46,635 nucleotides of DNA, taken from positions 1 through 46,635 of the forward strand of contig CAYZEE010000002.1 of the NCBI GenBank assembly GCA_964477485.1. Reading direction: 5' to 3'. Positions within the stretch are counted from its first letter, which is position 1. Each line of letters opens with the position of its first letter. This DNA comes from CAYZEE01 sp964477485 (lineage in GTDB: Bacteria; Patescibacteriota; Microgenomatia; Levybacterales; UBA12049). The notes below the pieces were generated by a model. The model searched no databases. It was not told the DNA's origin and saw only the letters and a list, made by a program, of their open reading frames with translations. The position numbers and the translations under genes were made by a program. Shown here piece after piece: positions 30,207-38,730 of the stretch.

Positions 30207-30788
30207 ATGAGTGAAGATATTCAAAAGGCAATAGAAGTTTTAAAAAAGGGTGGGATAGTCATTTTCCCAACGGATACCACTTTCGTTATTGGTTGCAGAA
30301 TGGATAACCCTCAAATAGTAAAGAGGCTGTTCGAAATTAGGAGACGGCCAATGAGTCAACCTGTTTCAGTGCTTATTGATTCTGTTGAAATGGCACAAAA
30401 ATACATTAAAAAAATCCCGGAAGATGTTAGAAAATTGATGAAGAAATATTGGCCAGGAGGACTTACGATAGTATTATCTTGTAACAAAGAAAAAGTACCT
30501 CCATTGGTTCGAAGTAACGGAGATACCCTGGGAGTTAGGATGCCCGATCATCCAGCAATTCTTAAGCTTATTAAAGACGTTGGGGTTCCGCTTCTTGGTC
30601 CTTCTGCAAATTTTCATAAAGATCAAACTCCGTATAGATTTGAAGACTTAAGTCCAAATCTAATAAAGCTAGTTGATTATGTTTTGCCAGGCACAACGAG
30701 CTCAATAGAAAAGCCTTCAACGGTAATTGATTGTTCAAAAAAACCATGGAAGATCTTAAGAGAAGGGGCAGTCAAACTGGATTTATGA
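30207..30788 (+). CDS. tsaC: Threonylcarbamoyl-AMP synthase (TsaC/YrdC/Sua5 family)
   Basis: The enzyme makes threonylcarbamoyl-adenylate from threonine, bicarbonate and ATP for t6A. The 193-aa product is the YrdC domain alone, with IVIFPTDTTFVIGCRMDNP, EIRRRPMSQPVSVLI (KRP-like ATP contact), KYWPGGLTIVLSC, LGVRMPDH and LGPSANFH (SAN motif). It lies 5 nt after tsaE and 10 nt before tsaB, so the three are one transcription unit. Confidence 0.93.
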   Translation: MSEDIQKAIEVLKKGGIVIFPTDTTFVIGCRMDNPQIVKRLFEIRRRPMSQPVSVLIDSVEMAQKYIKKIPEDVRKLMKKYWPGGLTIVLSCNKEKVPPLVRSNGDTLGVRMPDHPAILKLIKDVGVPLLGPSANFHKDQTPYRFEDLSPNLIKLVDYVLPGTTSSIEKPSTVIDCSKKPWKILREGAVKLDL

Positions 30789-30798
30789 ATTAAGAATT

Positions 30799-31113
30799 AT
30801 GAATGTATTATTTATTGACACTTCCAGTAATAAAGAAATAAAAGTCGGATTAAGACTTAATGGAAAAGAGCATGTACTAAAACAAAAAGTCGGTTTAAAA
30901 AGAGCGCAGGTTGTTCTGCCGATGATAGACAGTTTGTTAAAAAAATATTCCATTGATTTAAAAGAAATTGATGGAATTTTGGTAAATACCGGACCCGGTT
31001 CCTTTACTGGACTCAGGGTCGGGATTTCCATAGCCAATGCTTTGGGTTTTTTTCTAAAGATTCCGATTAATAATAGAAAGGTCGGAGATTTGGTAGAGCC
31101 TGCGTATAAATGA
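30799..31113 (+). CDS. tsaB: Short TsaB, N-terminal half only
   Basis: TsaB is the inactive TsaD paralogue that forms the TsaB-TsaD scaffold. This 104-aa product has the TsaB start LFIDTSSNKEIKVGLRLNG and the interface segment ILVNTGPGSFTGLRVGISIANALGFFLKIP. It stops where typical proteins of about 220 residues continue into a second ASKHA subdomain. The bases after the stop are a promoter for the next gene, so there is no hidden frameshifted remainder. The retained half contains the TsaD-contact helix, so it could still function. Confidence 0.88.
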   Translation: MNVLFIDTSSNKEIKVGLRLNGKEHVLKQKVGLKRAQVVLPMIDSLLKKYSIDLKEIDGILVNTGPGSFTGLRVGISIANALGFFLKIPINNRKVGDLVEPAYK

Positions 31114-31119
31114 TATACT
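31090..31119 (+). promoter_or_regulatory. Promoter at the head of the CAP / polysaccharide operon
   Basis: TTGGTA (31090-31095), an 18-nt spacer and TATACT (31114-31119) overlap the end of tsaB. The ATG follows 9 nt after the -10 at 31129, so the leader would be absent or only a few bases. Confidence 0.5.
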
Positions 31120-31128
31120 AATAGACAA

Positions 31129-32025
31129 ATGAAAGATATCTTACGCCATCTTTTTATTCCTCATGAATCAAATAACTACAAAGCAAAGCTCCTGCATCAC
31201 GACACTCTCCTAGCTTTTATAGTTATTCTGATTCTCGGTGCATTTGCACTTAATATAATTCAAATTAATTTTCCTTCTGTTCTTGGCGTCTCAGCCGACA
31301 TGACTTCACAGCAACTGCTTACGCTTCTTAATCAGGAAAGAAAACAGAACGGACTTGCCTCTTTATCTCTCTCTCCGCAGCTTACGTCAGCCGCGCAAAA
31401 TAAAGCAAATGACATGATAGCTAAAGATTATTGGGCGCACAACTCTACTGATGGAGAAACACCCTGGGATTTTATCAAAGCTGCGGGGTACAACTATTTT
31501 TACGCGGGAGAGAATTTAGCCCGGGGTTATAATACAAGTCCGGATGTTACAAATGCCTGGATGGCAAGCCCTGATCACAGAGCGAACATGCTTTCACCTA
31601 ACTATACGGATGTAGGTTTTGCTGTAGTGACTGGCAAATTAACCGGGGAAGAAACTGTTTTGGTGGTGGAGGAGCTTGGAAGCAGAACCTTAGCAGCTGC
31701 TCCATATCAACTTCCAAATAAGAAGATTGTGTCAGCAAGCGGGGCCAAGACAAAAGAAATAGCTGTTAATGTTCAAGGCATAAAATCATCATCGAAGTCT
31801 TTCCCTGCCGCTATTAAAAAGTCTCCACTCATAGATAGTTTATCATTAACATTTCGTACGGATACATTAATAATAGTTTTATTTATCTTCGTTTTATTAT
31901 TAGATATGATTGTGATAGAAAGAAGGAAAATTGCTCGTTTTGTTGAGCATAACCCAGATCATGTGTTTTATCTGGCCTCAGTACTTCTTATAATAATTAT
32001 TTTGAGTTCCGGGGAGGTTCTATGA
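31129..32025 (+). CDS. CAP/SCP-domain membrane protein
   Basis: The 298-aa protein has an N-terminal transmembrane helix (about residues 27-47) and an extracytoplasmic CAP domain (about 60-185) with LLTLLNQERKQNGLASLSLSP, DYWAHNSTDGETPWDFIKAAGYNYFYAGENLA and WMASPDHRANMLSPNYTDVGFAVV. The conserved His (WAH), Glu (GEN) and second His (DHR) are present. Two further helices are near 245-262 and 277-297. CAP proteins of bacteria are extracellular with mostly unknown ligands. It overlaps the next gene by 4 nt. Confidence 0.88.
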   Translation: MKDILRHLFIPHESNNYKAKLLHHDTLLAFIVILILGAFALNIIQINFPSVLGVSADMTSQQLLTLLNQERKQNGLASLSLSPQLTSAAQNKANDMIAKDYWAHNSTDGETPWDFIKAAGYNYFYAGENLARGYNTSPDVTNAWMASPDHRANMLSPNYTDVGFAVVTGKLTGEETVLVVEELGSRTLAAAPYQLPNKKIVSASGAKTKEIAVNVQGIKSSSKSFPAAIKKSPLIDSLSLTFRTDTLIIVLFIFVLLLDMIVIERRKIARFVEHNPDHVFYLASVLLIIIILSSGEVL

Positions 32026-32297
32026 TGCTGTCGCGAGGAAATAAACATATAGAATATTATTTATCTCTTATTACGATTCTTATTTTAGGAGCGTTTCTTG
32101 TAGTTGCTGTTTCTCCCAACAAAAATTTACAAATGTTTATTGTTTTTTTGACTACGCTTTTTTACGTATTCTTTGGCATATTCCATCATTTGATAAATCA
32201 TGATTTGAATAACAAGATTGTGATAGAATATGTTATTATCGGTGCTTTTGGATTGAGTATTGTTTTTTTCCTTTTAAAAGGAGGGTTTGGTTTATGA
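32022..32297 (+). CDS. Small membrane protein with three helices
   Basis: The 91-aa protein is almost entirely hydrophobic, with three predicted helices (about residues 12-30, 36-55 and 66-88) and a central histidine-rich turn (IFHHLINHD). No family is recognised. It overlaps the CAP gene and the nucleotidyltransferase gene by 4 nt each. Its place between a surface protein and sugar-nucleotide genes suggests an envelope role. Confidence 0.7.
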   Translation: MMLSRGNKHIEYYLSLITILILGAFLVVAVSPNKNLQMFIVFLTTLFYVFFGIFHHLINHDLNNKIVIEYVIIGAFGLSIVFFLLKGGFGL

Positions 32298-33031
32298 AGG
32301 GAGTTGTTCTGGCAGGCGGACTTGCTACAAGACTTAGGCCATTGACACAGGTTACCAATAAACATTTATTGCCAATTTACAACAAGCCGATGATTTATTA
32401 TCCACTTGAGGCGATAGCTAAAGCAGATATAAAAGAAGTTCTGCTTATAAGTTCCCCTGATCATGCAGGACATTTTACAAATTTACTGGGATCGGGAGAG
32501 GGATTTGGAATTAGAATTTATTACGGAGTGCAGAAAAACGCTAAGGGCGGTATTGCCGATGGTATTTCTTATGCTCAAGAGTTTGCCCAGAAAGAAAAGA
32601 TACTTGTAATATTAGGAGATAACATTTTCAATACGGATTTAAGAACTACAATTGACAAATTTAACGAGAGAGAAAGAGGCGCTGTAGTCTATGGCGTCAG
32701 AATGCCTACTAAGTCTAGAGAGTACGGAGTTATAGAGGTTGATGATGATAGAAATGTATTATCAATCGAAGAAAAACCAGAGCATCCAAAATCAGATATA
32801 GCTCAAACCGGAATTTATATGTATGATGAAAGAGTTTTTGATTTTATAAAAAAACTTAAGCCTTCAGCCAGAGGAGAGCTTGAAGTGACAGATCTTAATA
32901 ATATATATCTTGAGGAAGGGACTCTTCAATGCGAGCTTCTTACTTGGTGGATTGATGCCGGCACATCTTACGATGAACTTTTACGAGCCAATAATTTAGT
33001 TGCGCAAGAAGTAAAAAATGGAAACCTTTGA
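32294..33031 (+). CDS. Sugar-1-phosphate nucleotidylyltransferase (RmlA-like)
   Basis: The 245-aa enzyme would activate glucose-1-phosphate with dTTP or UTP. It has the NTP-binding signature GGLATRLRPLTQVTNKHLLPIYNKPMI (Ala where GxGTRL is usual), ILVILGDNIFNTD, YGVIEVDDDRNVLSIEEKP and GELEVTDLNNIYLEEG, ending WWIDAGTSYDELLRANN. It is about 45 residues shorter than classical RmlA. The next gene but one is RmlB, which favours dTDP-glucose as product. Overlap with the next ATG is one base (TGATG). Confidence 0.88.
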   Translation: MKGVVLAGGLATRLRPLTQVTNKHLLPIYNKPMIYYPLEAIAKADIKEVLLISSPDHAGHFTNLLGSGEGFGIRIYYGVQKNAKGGIADGISYAQEFAQKEKILVILGDNIFNTDLRTTIDKFNERERGAVVYGVRMPTKSREYGVIEVDDDRNVLSIEEKPEHPKSDIAQTGIYMYDERVFDFIKKLKPSARGELEVTDLNNIYLEEGTLQCELLTWWIDAGTSYDELLRANNLVAQEVKNGNL

Positions 33032-33573
33032 TGAATGAAGGAAAAGTTATTTCTCAAAAGAAAGTCTATAAAGCAAAACTCTTTGAGGTTCGGGAAGAAG
33101 AATTAATATTGCCAAATGGAAAAAAACGGCTATATAGTATCGTTGAAAGACAACCAGTTGTTGTAATATTTCCTTTAGATCACAGCCTTAAGCTTTACCT
33201 TATTTCTCAATACAGATACTTATTCAAAAAGAAGATCCTTGAGGCAGTGGCAGGACATATGGATAAAAATGAAATACCTCTTGAAGCAGCAAAAAGGGAG
33301 CTTAAGGAAGAAACAGGAATAACTGCCTTTCAATGGGAGGAGATTGCAAGAGTTGAATCATCTGCAAGCGTAATAAGATCTAAATTACATCTTTTTATTG
33401 CTCGAGATTTAGAAAAAGGCCAAGCTTCTCCTTCAGAAAGCGAGCAAATTGAGCTGGTTAAGTTGTCTATTAATGATGCCGTAAAAAAAGTTCTGATCGG
33501 CGAGATAAATAATGCTTCCACTATGATTGGAATTCTTTTACTTGATAAGATGCGAAAGGAAAAAACTCTATGA
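33031..33573 (+). CDS. Nudix hydrolase, ADP-ribose/ADP-sugar pyrophosphatase-like
   Basis: The 180-aa protein starts MNEGKVISQKKVYKAKLFEVREEELILPNGK and carries a Nudix box in GHMDKNEIPLEAAKRELKEETGI (G-x5-E-x7-R-E-x2-E-E). Upstream VVVIFPLDHSLKLYLISQYRYLFKKKILEAVAG matches the dimer-forming ADP-sugar pyrophosphatase subgroup. It sits between rmlA-like and rmlB-like genes, where RmlC would often be found, and overlaps both by 1-4 nt. It may recycle or proof-read nucleotide sugars. The ATG at 33031 is used; a TTG three bases earlier is unlikely. Confidence 0.88.
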   Translation: MNEGKVISQKKVYKAKLFEVREEELILPNGKKRLYSIVERQPVVVIFPLDHSLKLYLISQYRYLFKKKILEAVAGHMDKNEIPLEAAKRELKEETGITAFQWEEIARVESSASVIRSKLHLFIARDLEKGQASPSESEQIELVKLSINDAVKKVLIGEINNASTMIGILLLDKMRKEKTL

Positions 33574-34583
33574 AGATATTAGTTACAGGCGGTGCTGGAT
33601 TCATCGGTTCAAATTTTATTATTTACTGGTTGAAGAATTACCCAAATGACAAAATTGTTAATCTTGATAAATTGACTTATGCAGGTAATTTAGAAAATTT
33701 GGAAAAAGTTATTAAAAACCCAAATTATTCGTACCTGCACGGTGATATATGTGATGCAAAATTAGTTGAGAAGGCGATGGATGGAATAGACATTGTTGTT
33801 CACTTTGCGGCTGAAAGTCATGTTGACAGGTCGATAATACATGCAGCTCCTTTTGTTATGACCAATGTGGTTGGAACTCAGATTTTGCTTGAACAGGCTT
33901 TAAGAAATAATATAAAAAGATTCCATCATATTTCAACTGATGAGGTTTATGGAAGCCTAGATCTTGATAGTTTGAATAAATTTAATGAACGAACAAATTA
34001 TAATCCCAGAAGTCCTTATTCGGCAAGTAAAGCTGGCTCAAACCATTTAGTAAAAGCTTATTTTACAACCTACAATCTACCAATAACTATTTCCAATTGT
34101 TCTAACAACTTCGGTCCTTATCAGTTTCCGGAGAAACTGATTCCTTTAGCAATTACTAATATCCTAGAAGGAAAAAAAGTGCCAATTTACGGAGATGGAC
34201 TTTATGTCAGAGATTGGCTTCATGTAGAGGATCATTGCCGTGCTATTGATTCTATTTTAAAAAAAGGCAAAATAGGAGAGACTTATTGTGTTGGCGGATT
34301 AACCGAAGATATTAATAATCTAACTGTAATTAAAAAAATTATAAAAATTATGAAAGCAGATGAAAAATTAATAGAATTTGTTAAGGACCGGCTAGGGCAC
34401 GACAGAAAATATGCAATAGATTGGACAAAGATAAAAAATGAACTAGGATGGAAACCTCTTTATGATTTCGATGAGTATATTTCAAAAACAGTAGAATGGT
34501 ACGTAAATAATCAAAATTGGTGGAAAAGAGTAAAGAGCGGTGAGTATCAAAATTTTTACAAAATACAATACGGTAAAGAATGA
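33570..34583 (+). CDS. rmlB: dTDP-glucose 4,6-dehydratase
   Basis: This extended short-chain dehydrogenase makes dTDP-4-keto-6-deoxyglucose. The 337-aa product has the NAD motif ILVTGGAGFIGSNFI, LDKLTYAGNLENL typical of RmlB, FAAESHVDRSI, HHISTDEVYGSL with the catalytic Thr-Asp-Glu, YSASKAGSNHLV with Tyr and Lys, and NCSNNFGPYQFPEKLIPL. Length is close to normal. It overlaps its neighbours by 4 nt on both sides within the operon. Confidence 0.95.
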   Translation: MKILVTGGAGFIGSNFIIYWLKNYPNDKIVNLDKLTYAGNLENLEKVIKNPNYSYLHGDICDAKLVEKAMDGIDIVVHFAAESHVDRSIIHAAPFVMTNVVGTQILLEQALRNNIKRFHHISTDEVYGSLDLDSLNKFNERTNYNPRSPYSASKAGSNHLVKAYFTTYNLPITISNCSNNFGPYQFPEKLIPLAITNILEGKKVPIYGDGLYVRDWLHVEDHCRAIDSILKKGKIGETYCVGGLTEDINNLTVIKKIIKIMKADEKLIEFVKDRLGHDRKYAIDWTKIKNELGWKPLYDFDEYISKTVEWYVNNQNWWKRVKSGEYQNFYKIQYGKE

Positions 34584-35500
34584 AAATTATTTTAACTGGA
34601 GCTTCAGGGCTTATTGGCTCAAGATTTCATAAGCTTACGCAAGATAGACATGAGATAATCCCCCTTACGTCAAAAGATGTAACGATAACGGTTATTGATT
34701 CGGTCGATCTTTTTTTTTCCAATCAAGAAGCTGATGTAGTAATTCACATGGCTGCAAAAACAGACGTAGACAAATGCGAAAAAGACAAAAAAAAAGATCA
34801 GGAAATTATAAAGAAAAATATTGGTGGGCAATTTGAGGTAGAAAAAATGAGATGGAGTATCGGGGATTTGTTTGGAAGAGAATCCGCTTTCGCCGTCAAT
34901 TTCTACGGAACTAAAAATATTTATGATGCCGCTAAAGAGAAAAGGATGAAATTCGTTTATATTTCAACAGATTTTGTTTTCGGGGGGAAAGATAAATATG
35001 ATGAGAATTCAAAGCCAAGTCCTCTAAATTGGTATGGAATGACAAAATACTTTGGAGAACGTATAATAGATACCTCGGAAGATTTAATTGTAAGAATTTC
35101 TTTCCCTTATGGCTACAAAAATCCTTTAAAAAAGGATTTTTTTTGGACACTTTTTGAGCTATTGAATAACAAAAAAGAAGTTGATCTAATCGAAGATGAA
35201 ACATTTACCCCGACTTTTATAGATGACATTGTTTTTGGTATTGAATTTCTACTTTCCAAAAATGCATCAGGGGTTTTCCATTTAACCGGAAGCAGTTTTG
35301 AGGATCCTTACAAAATTGGAATGAGAATAAAAGATAAATTCAGGTTAACTACAAAGATAAATCCGACAACAAGAGACAAGATTTATAAGCAAAGAGCAAC
35401 GAGACCATTCCAAAGTATTATGAAAAATGATAAAATTAAACATCTGGGCTTTGAACCGAAAGCTTTCAGTGAGGGGTTTGACTTGATAACAAACATATGA
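34580..35500 (+). CDS. dTDP-4-dehydrorhamnose reductase-like (RmlD family) SDR
   Basis: The 306-aa protein has IILTGASGLIGSRFHKL, VVIHMAAKTDVDKCE, YISTDFVFGGKDKYDE with PSPLNWYGMTKYFGERI (Tyr-Lys pair) and a C-terminal substrate-binding part, as in the RmlD_sub_bind family. It has an extra charged segment of about 35 residues after the DKCE motif (around residues 71-103) not usual in RmlD. It would reduce a dTDP-4-keto sugar with NAD(P)H. No RmlC 3,5-epimerase is present in the window, so the sugar made may not be L-rhamnose. Confidence 0.85.
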   Translation: MKIILTGASGLIGSRFHKLTQDRHEIIPLTSKDVTITVIDSVDLFFSNQEADVVIHMAAKTDVDKCEKDKKKDQEIIKKNIGGQFEVEKMRWSIGDLFGRESAFAVNFYGTKNIYDAAKEKRMKFVYISTDFVFGGKDKYDENSKPSPLNWYGMTKYFGERIIDTSEDLIVRISFPYGYKNPLKKDFFWTLFELLNNKKEVDLIEDETFTPTFIDDIVFGIEFLLSKNASGVFHLTGSSFEDPYKIGMRIKDKFRLTTKINPTTRDKIYKQRATRPFQSIMKNDKIKHLGFEPKAFSEGFDLITNI

Positions 35501-36786
35501 CTATAACATTTGTAGGTCATGGATATGTAGGACTTGTCAGTGCATCTATTTTTGCAGATTTGGGCAACACGGTTTGGGTTATTGGCAGGAATCCCAGTAA
35601 AATTGATGCTCTTAAAAAAGGAGTGCCCCCTTTTTATGAACCTGGACTGGAAGAAATTCTAAAGCGAAATATCAAGGCCAAGAGACTACTTTTTTCACTC
35701 AATTATAAGCCTGCAGTTGCGGAATCTGATGTAGTTTTTATAGCAATCGGGACTCCGCCTAACAAAACAGGAGATGCAGAGCTATTGGGAATATTTGAAG
35801 TAGCTGGGATTATTGGAAAAAATTTACGCGGTTATACTGTAGTCGCTACAAAGAGCACTGTTCCTGTAGGTGCGAACAAAAGGATAAAACAAATAATTGA
35901 GGAAGTCAAGCCTAAGGAAGCAGAATTTGACATTGCCTCTGCCCCGGAGTTTTTAAGAGAAGGAACTGCAATTGCCGATACTTTAAATCCTGATAGAATT
36001 GTTATAGGAACGGAAAATAAAAAAGCAGAAAAAATTCTTAAAGAACTTCATAAGCCTATTGACGGACATTTTGTTCTTACCAATCTTGAAACTGCAGAAC
36101 TTATAAAATATGCCTCAAATTCTTTCCTTGCTACTAAAATTTCATTTGCAAATGCCATAGCGAAACTGTCAGAGCTAGTTGGGGCAGACGGACTACGAGT
36201 ACTTGACGGAATGGGTTTTGATAAAAGAATTGGTAAAGAGTTTCTCGTTCCGGGTCCTGGATATGGCGGAAGCTGTTTTCCCAAGGACGTAAAGGCTCTT
36301 TCCGCAATTGCCAAAAATTATGATTATAGTTTTGCTCTTCTGGATGAAGTTGAAAAAATAAATAGTCAGGCGAAGCGCGATATTGTGAGGAAAGCAAGAA
36401 AATTGCTTGGAGAGTTAAATAAAAAGACTATTGGAATACTTGGTCTTTCTTTTAAGCCCAACACCGATGACATGAGAGATTCTCCATCCTTAGATATTAT
36501 AGAATTATTAAGACAAGATAGAGCACATATTAAAGTCTTTGATCCACAGGCTATGGAAAACGCAAAGAAACTGGTAGCCGGTATCGAATTTTCAAGCAAT
36601 GTCTATGAAGTGGCAAGAGGAGCAGACTTGGTTATTGTTGCTACAGACTGGAATGAGTTTAAAGAACTGGATTTTAATAAAATAAAAAAGGTTATGAAAA
36701 CTCCTATTATTATCGATGGAAGAAATATTTATGATCCGCAAAAACTAAGAGATATGGGGTTTACCTATGTTGGAGTTGGGAGATGA
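35497..36786 (+). CDS. ugd: UDP-glucose 6-dehydrogenase
   Basis: This enzyme oxidises UDP-glucose to UDP-glucuronate with two NAD+. The 429-aa product has ITFVGHGYVGLVSASIFADLG at the N-terminus, VVATKSTVPVGANKR, APEFLREGTAIADTLNPDRIVIG, the catalytic cysteine in GPGYGGSCFPKDVKAL and the C-terminal domain GLSFKPNTDDMRDSPS. Length is typical. Its product is the substrate of the decarboxylase-like enzyme encoded at 38731, giving a UDP-xylose branch. Confidence 0.95.
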   Translation: MTITFVGHGYVGLVSASIFADLGNTVWVIGRNPSKIDALKKGVPPFYEPGLEEILKRNIKAKRLLFSLNYKPAVAESDVVFIAIGTPPNKTGDAELLGIFEVAGIIGKNLRGYTVVATKSTVPVGANKRIKQIIEEVKPKEAEFDIASAPEFLREGTAIADTLNPDRIVIGTENKKAEKILKELHKPIDGHFVLTNLETAELIKYASNSFLATKISFANAIAKLSELVGADGLRVLDGMGFDKRIGKEFLVPGPGYGGSCFPKDVKALSAIAKNYDYSFALLDEVEKINSQAKRDIVRKARKLLGELNKKTIGILGLSFKPNTDDMRDSPSLDIIELLRQDRAHIKVFDPQAMENAKKLVAGIEFSSNVYEVARGADLVIVATDWNEFKELDFNKIKKVMKTPIIIDGRNIYDPQKLRDMGFTYVGVGR

Positions 36787-37742
36787 AGAAGGCCTTAATT
36801 ACCGGGACAACAGGCTTTGCAGGGAGCTTTTTAGCCGAGCTCTTAGTTCTTGGTAAGAAGACGAATATTACAGGTACATATCTAACGGAAGACAGCCTTG
36901 TTAACATTAAGAATGTTAGAGAGAAAATAAATCTTGTTAAACTGAATTTACTTGATGCTGACAAGGTGCGCGATCTTATAAGAGAAGTAAAGCCGGATTT
37001 AATTTTTCATCTTGCAGGATTTACTTCTCCAAAGGACAGTTTTGACAATCCAGCAAAGTCGATAGAAGAGAATATAAAGACACAGCTCAGTGTTTTGGAG
37101 GCAGTAAGAAAGGAAGATTTGCAAAATACCCGGATTCTTATTATCTCCTCAGCTGAAATTTATGGAAGTGTTAAGAAGAAAGATCTTCCAATAGATGAGG
37201 ATACGCAACTTATACCTACTAATCCTTATGCTGTTTCAAAAATAGCTCAAGATTTTTTAGGGCTTCAATATTTTTTATCCTATAAACTCAAAATAATTAG
37301 AGTTCGACCGTTCAATCATATTGGACCGCGACAATCGCCTAATTTTGTGGTAGCAGCATTTGCTAAAAAAATTGCTGAGATAGAAAAAGAGAAAAGAAAA
37401 CCTGTTATTACGGTTGGTAATCTGGAAAGCAAGCGTGATTTTACAGATGTAAGAGATATGGTTTATGCATATTCGCTTGCCATAGAATTAGGAAAAGAGG
37501 GGGATGTTTATAATTTAGGTTATGGTAAATCTTATAAAATTTCCGACATTTTAAAAAAACTTCTTTCTCTTTCTAAGAAAAAGATCGCTATCAAGATAGA
37601 CCCATCGTTATTTATGCCTTCTGACAACCCAGAACTTGTATGTGAGAGAACAAAATTTACAACGCTTTCCGGCTGGAAACCGAGAATTCCTATTGATGTA
37701 ACCCTAAAAGAAACTCTAGATTATTGGAGACATATTGTTTAA
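36783..37742 (+). CDS. GDP-6-deoxy-D-mannose reductase-like SDR
   Basis: The 319-aa enzyme has ALITGTTGFAGSFLAELL, IFHLAGFTSPKDSFDNP, SSAEIYGSVKKKDLPIDE, NPYAVSKIAQDFL with Tyr and Lys, and RPFNHIGPRQSPNFVVAAFAKKIAEIE with KRDFTDVRDMVYAY, the characteristic pattern of Rmd. With the Gmd encoded next it would produce GDP-D-rhamnose from GDP-mannose. It overlaps ugd by 4 nt and is followed by gmd after 10 nt. Confidence 0.87.
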   Translation: MKKALITGTTGFAGSFLAELLVLGKKTNITGTYLTEDSLVNIKNVREKINLVKLNLLDADKVRDLIREVKPDLIFHLAGFTSPKDSFDNPAKSIEENIKTQLSVLEAVRKEDLQNTRILIISSAEIYGSVKKKDLPIDEDTQLIPTNPYAVSKIAQDFLGLQYFLSYKLKIIRVRPFNHIGPRQSPNFVVAAFAKKIAEIEKEKRKPVITVGNLESKRDFTDVRDMVYAYSLAIELGKEGDVYNLGYGKSYKISDILKKLLSLSKKKIAIKIDPSLFMPSDNPELVCERTKFTTLSGWKPRIPIDVTLKETLDYWRHIV

Positions 37743-37752
37743 AATTAAAACT

Positions 37753-38727
37753 ATGACAAAAAGAGCTCTTATTACTGGTGTTACAGGTCAAGACGGCTCG
37801 TATCTTGCTGAACTGCTTTTGTCAAAAGAGTATAAAGTTTTTGGACTAACAAGAAGAACGAGTACTATTAATTATGAAAGAATAAAAGATATAGAGGATA
37901 AAATCACACTTATTCAGGGAGACCTACTTGATCAAAGTTCCCTGTCCGAAGCTATTATGAGATCCGAGCCGGATGAGGTTTACAATTTGGCTGCGCAATC
38001 TTTTGTCAAGACGTCATGGAATCAGCCAGTTTTAACAGGAGAATTTACGGCACTTGGAGTAACCAGGCTTCTTGAAGCAATAAGGACTATCAATCGCAAA
38101 ATAAAATTCTATCAAGCATCATCATCTGAAATGTTTGGCGAAGTTACTGAATCGCCTCAAAAAGAAACAACAAGATTCCATCCGAGAAGTCCTTATGGAG
38201 TAGCCAAGGTTTATGGACATTATATAACTGTGAACTATAGAGAAAGTTTCAATATTTTTGCCTGTTCAGGCATATGTTTTAATCACGAATCCCCGAGGCG
38301 TGGACTTGAATTTGTAACACGAAAAATAACTCATGCTGCGGCTCGAATAAGTCTTGGCAAACAGAAAAACCTGGAACTTGGCAGCATCTCTCCTAAAAGA
38401 GATTGGGGTTTTGCAGGAGATTATGTTGAGGCAATGTGGCTTATGCTCCAGAAATCAAAAGCTGATGATTATGTAATTGCTACAGGAGAAAATCATAGTG
38501 TCGAGGAATTCGTGGAGCTTGCATTTAAGACAGTCGGGATAGACAATTGGAGAAAATATGTAGTCTTTGGTAAAGAAGAACATATGCGTCCTGCAGAAGT
38601 TGATTTCCTTATAGGAAATGCGGAAAAAGCCAGAAGAGAGCTGAATTGGCAACCTAAAACCAGTTTTAGACAGTTGGTTGAAATGATGGTAAAAGCTGAT
38701 CTTACGAGGGAAAGAAACAATAAATAA
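37753..38727 (+). CDS. gmd: GDP-mannose 4,6-dehydratase
   Basis: Gmd converts GDP-mannose to GDP-4-keto-6-deoxymannose. The 324-aa product has ALITGVTGQDGSYLAELLL, GLTRRTSTINYERI, NLAAQSFVKTSW, YQASSSEMFGEVTESPQ, SPYGVAKVYGHYITVNYRES, FNHESPRRGLEFVTRKIT and KRDWGFAGDYVEAMWLMLQ, all diagnostic of Gmd. The ATG at 37753 begins MTKRALITG; a GTG-like extension into the previous gene is discarded. It forms a pathway pair with the upstream reductase. Confidence 0.95.
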   Translation: MTKRALITGVTGQDGSYLAELLLSKEYKVFGLTRRTSTINYERIKDIEDKITLIQGDLLDQSSLSEAIMRSEPDEVYNLAAQSFVKTSWNQPVLTGEFTALGVTRLLEAIRTINRKIKFYQASSSEMFGEVTESPQKETTRFHPRSPYGVAKVYGHYITVNYRESFNIFACSGICFNHESPRRGLEFVTRKITHAAARISLGKQKNLELGSISPKRDWGFAGDYVEAMWLMLQKSKADDYVIATGENHSVEEFVELAFKTVGIDNWRKYVVFGKEEHMRPAEVDFLIGNAEKARRELNWQPKTSFRQLVEMMVKADLTRERNNK

Positions 38728-38730
38728 TTT

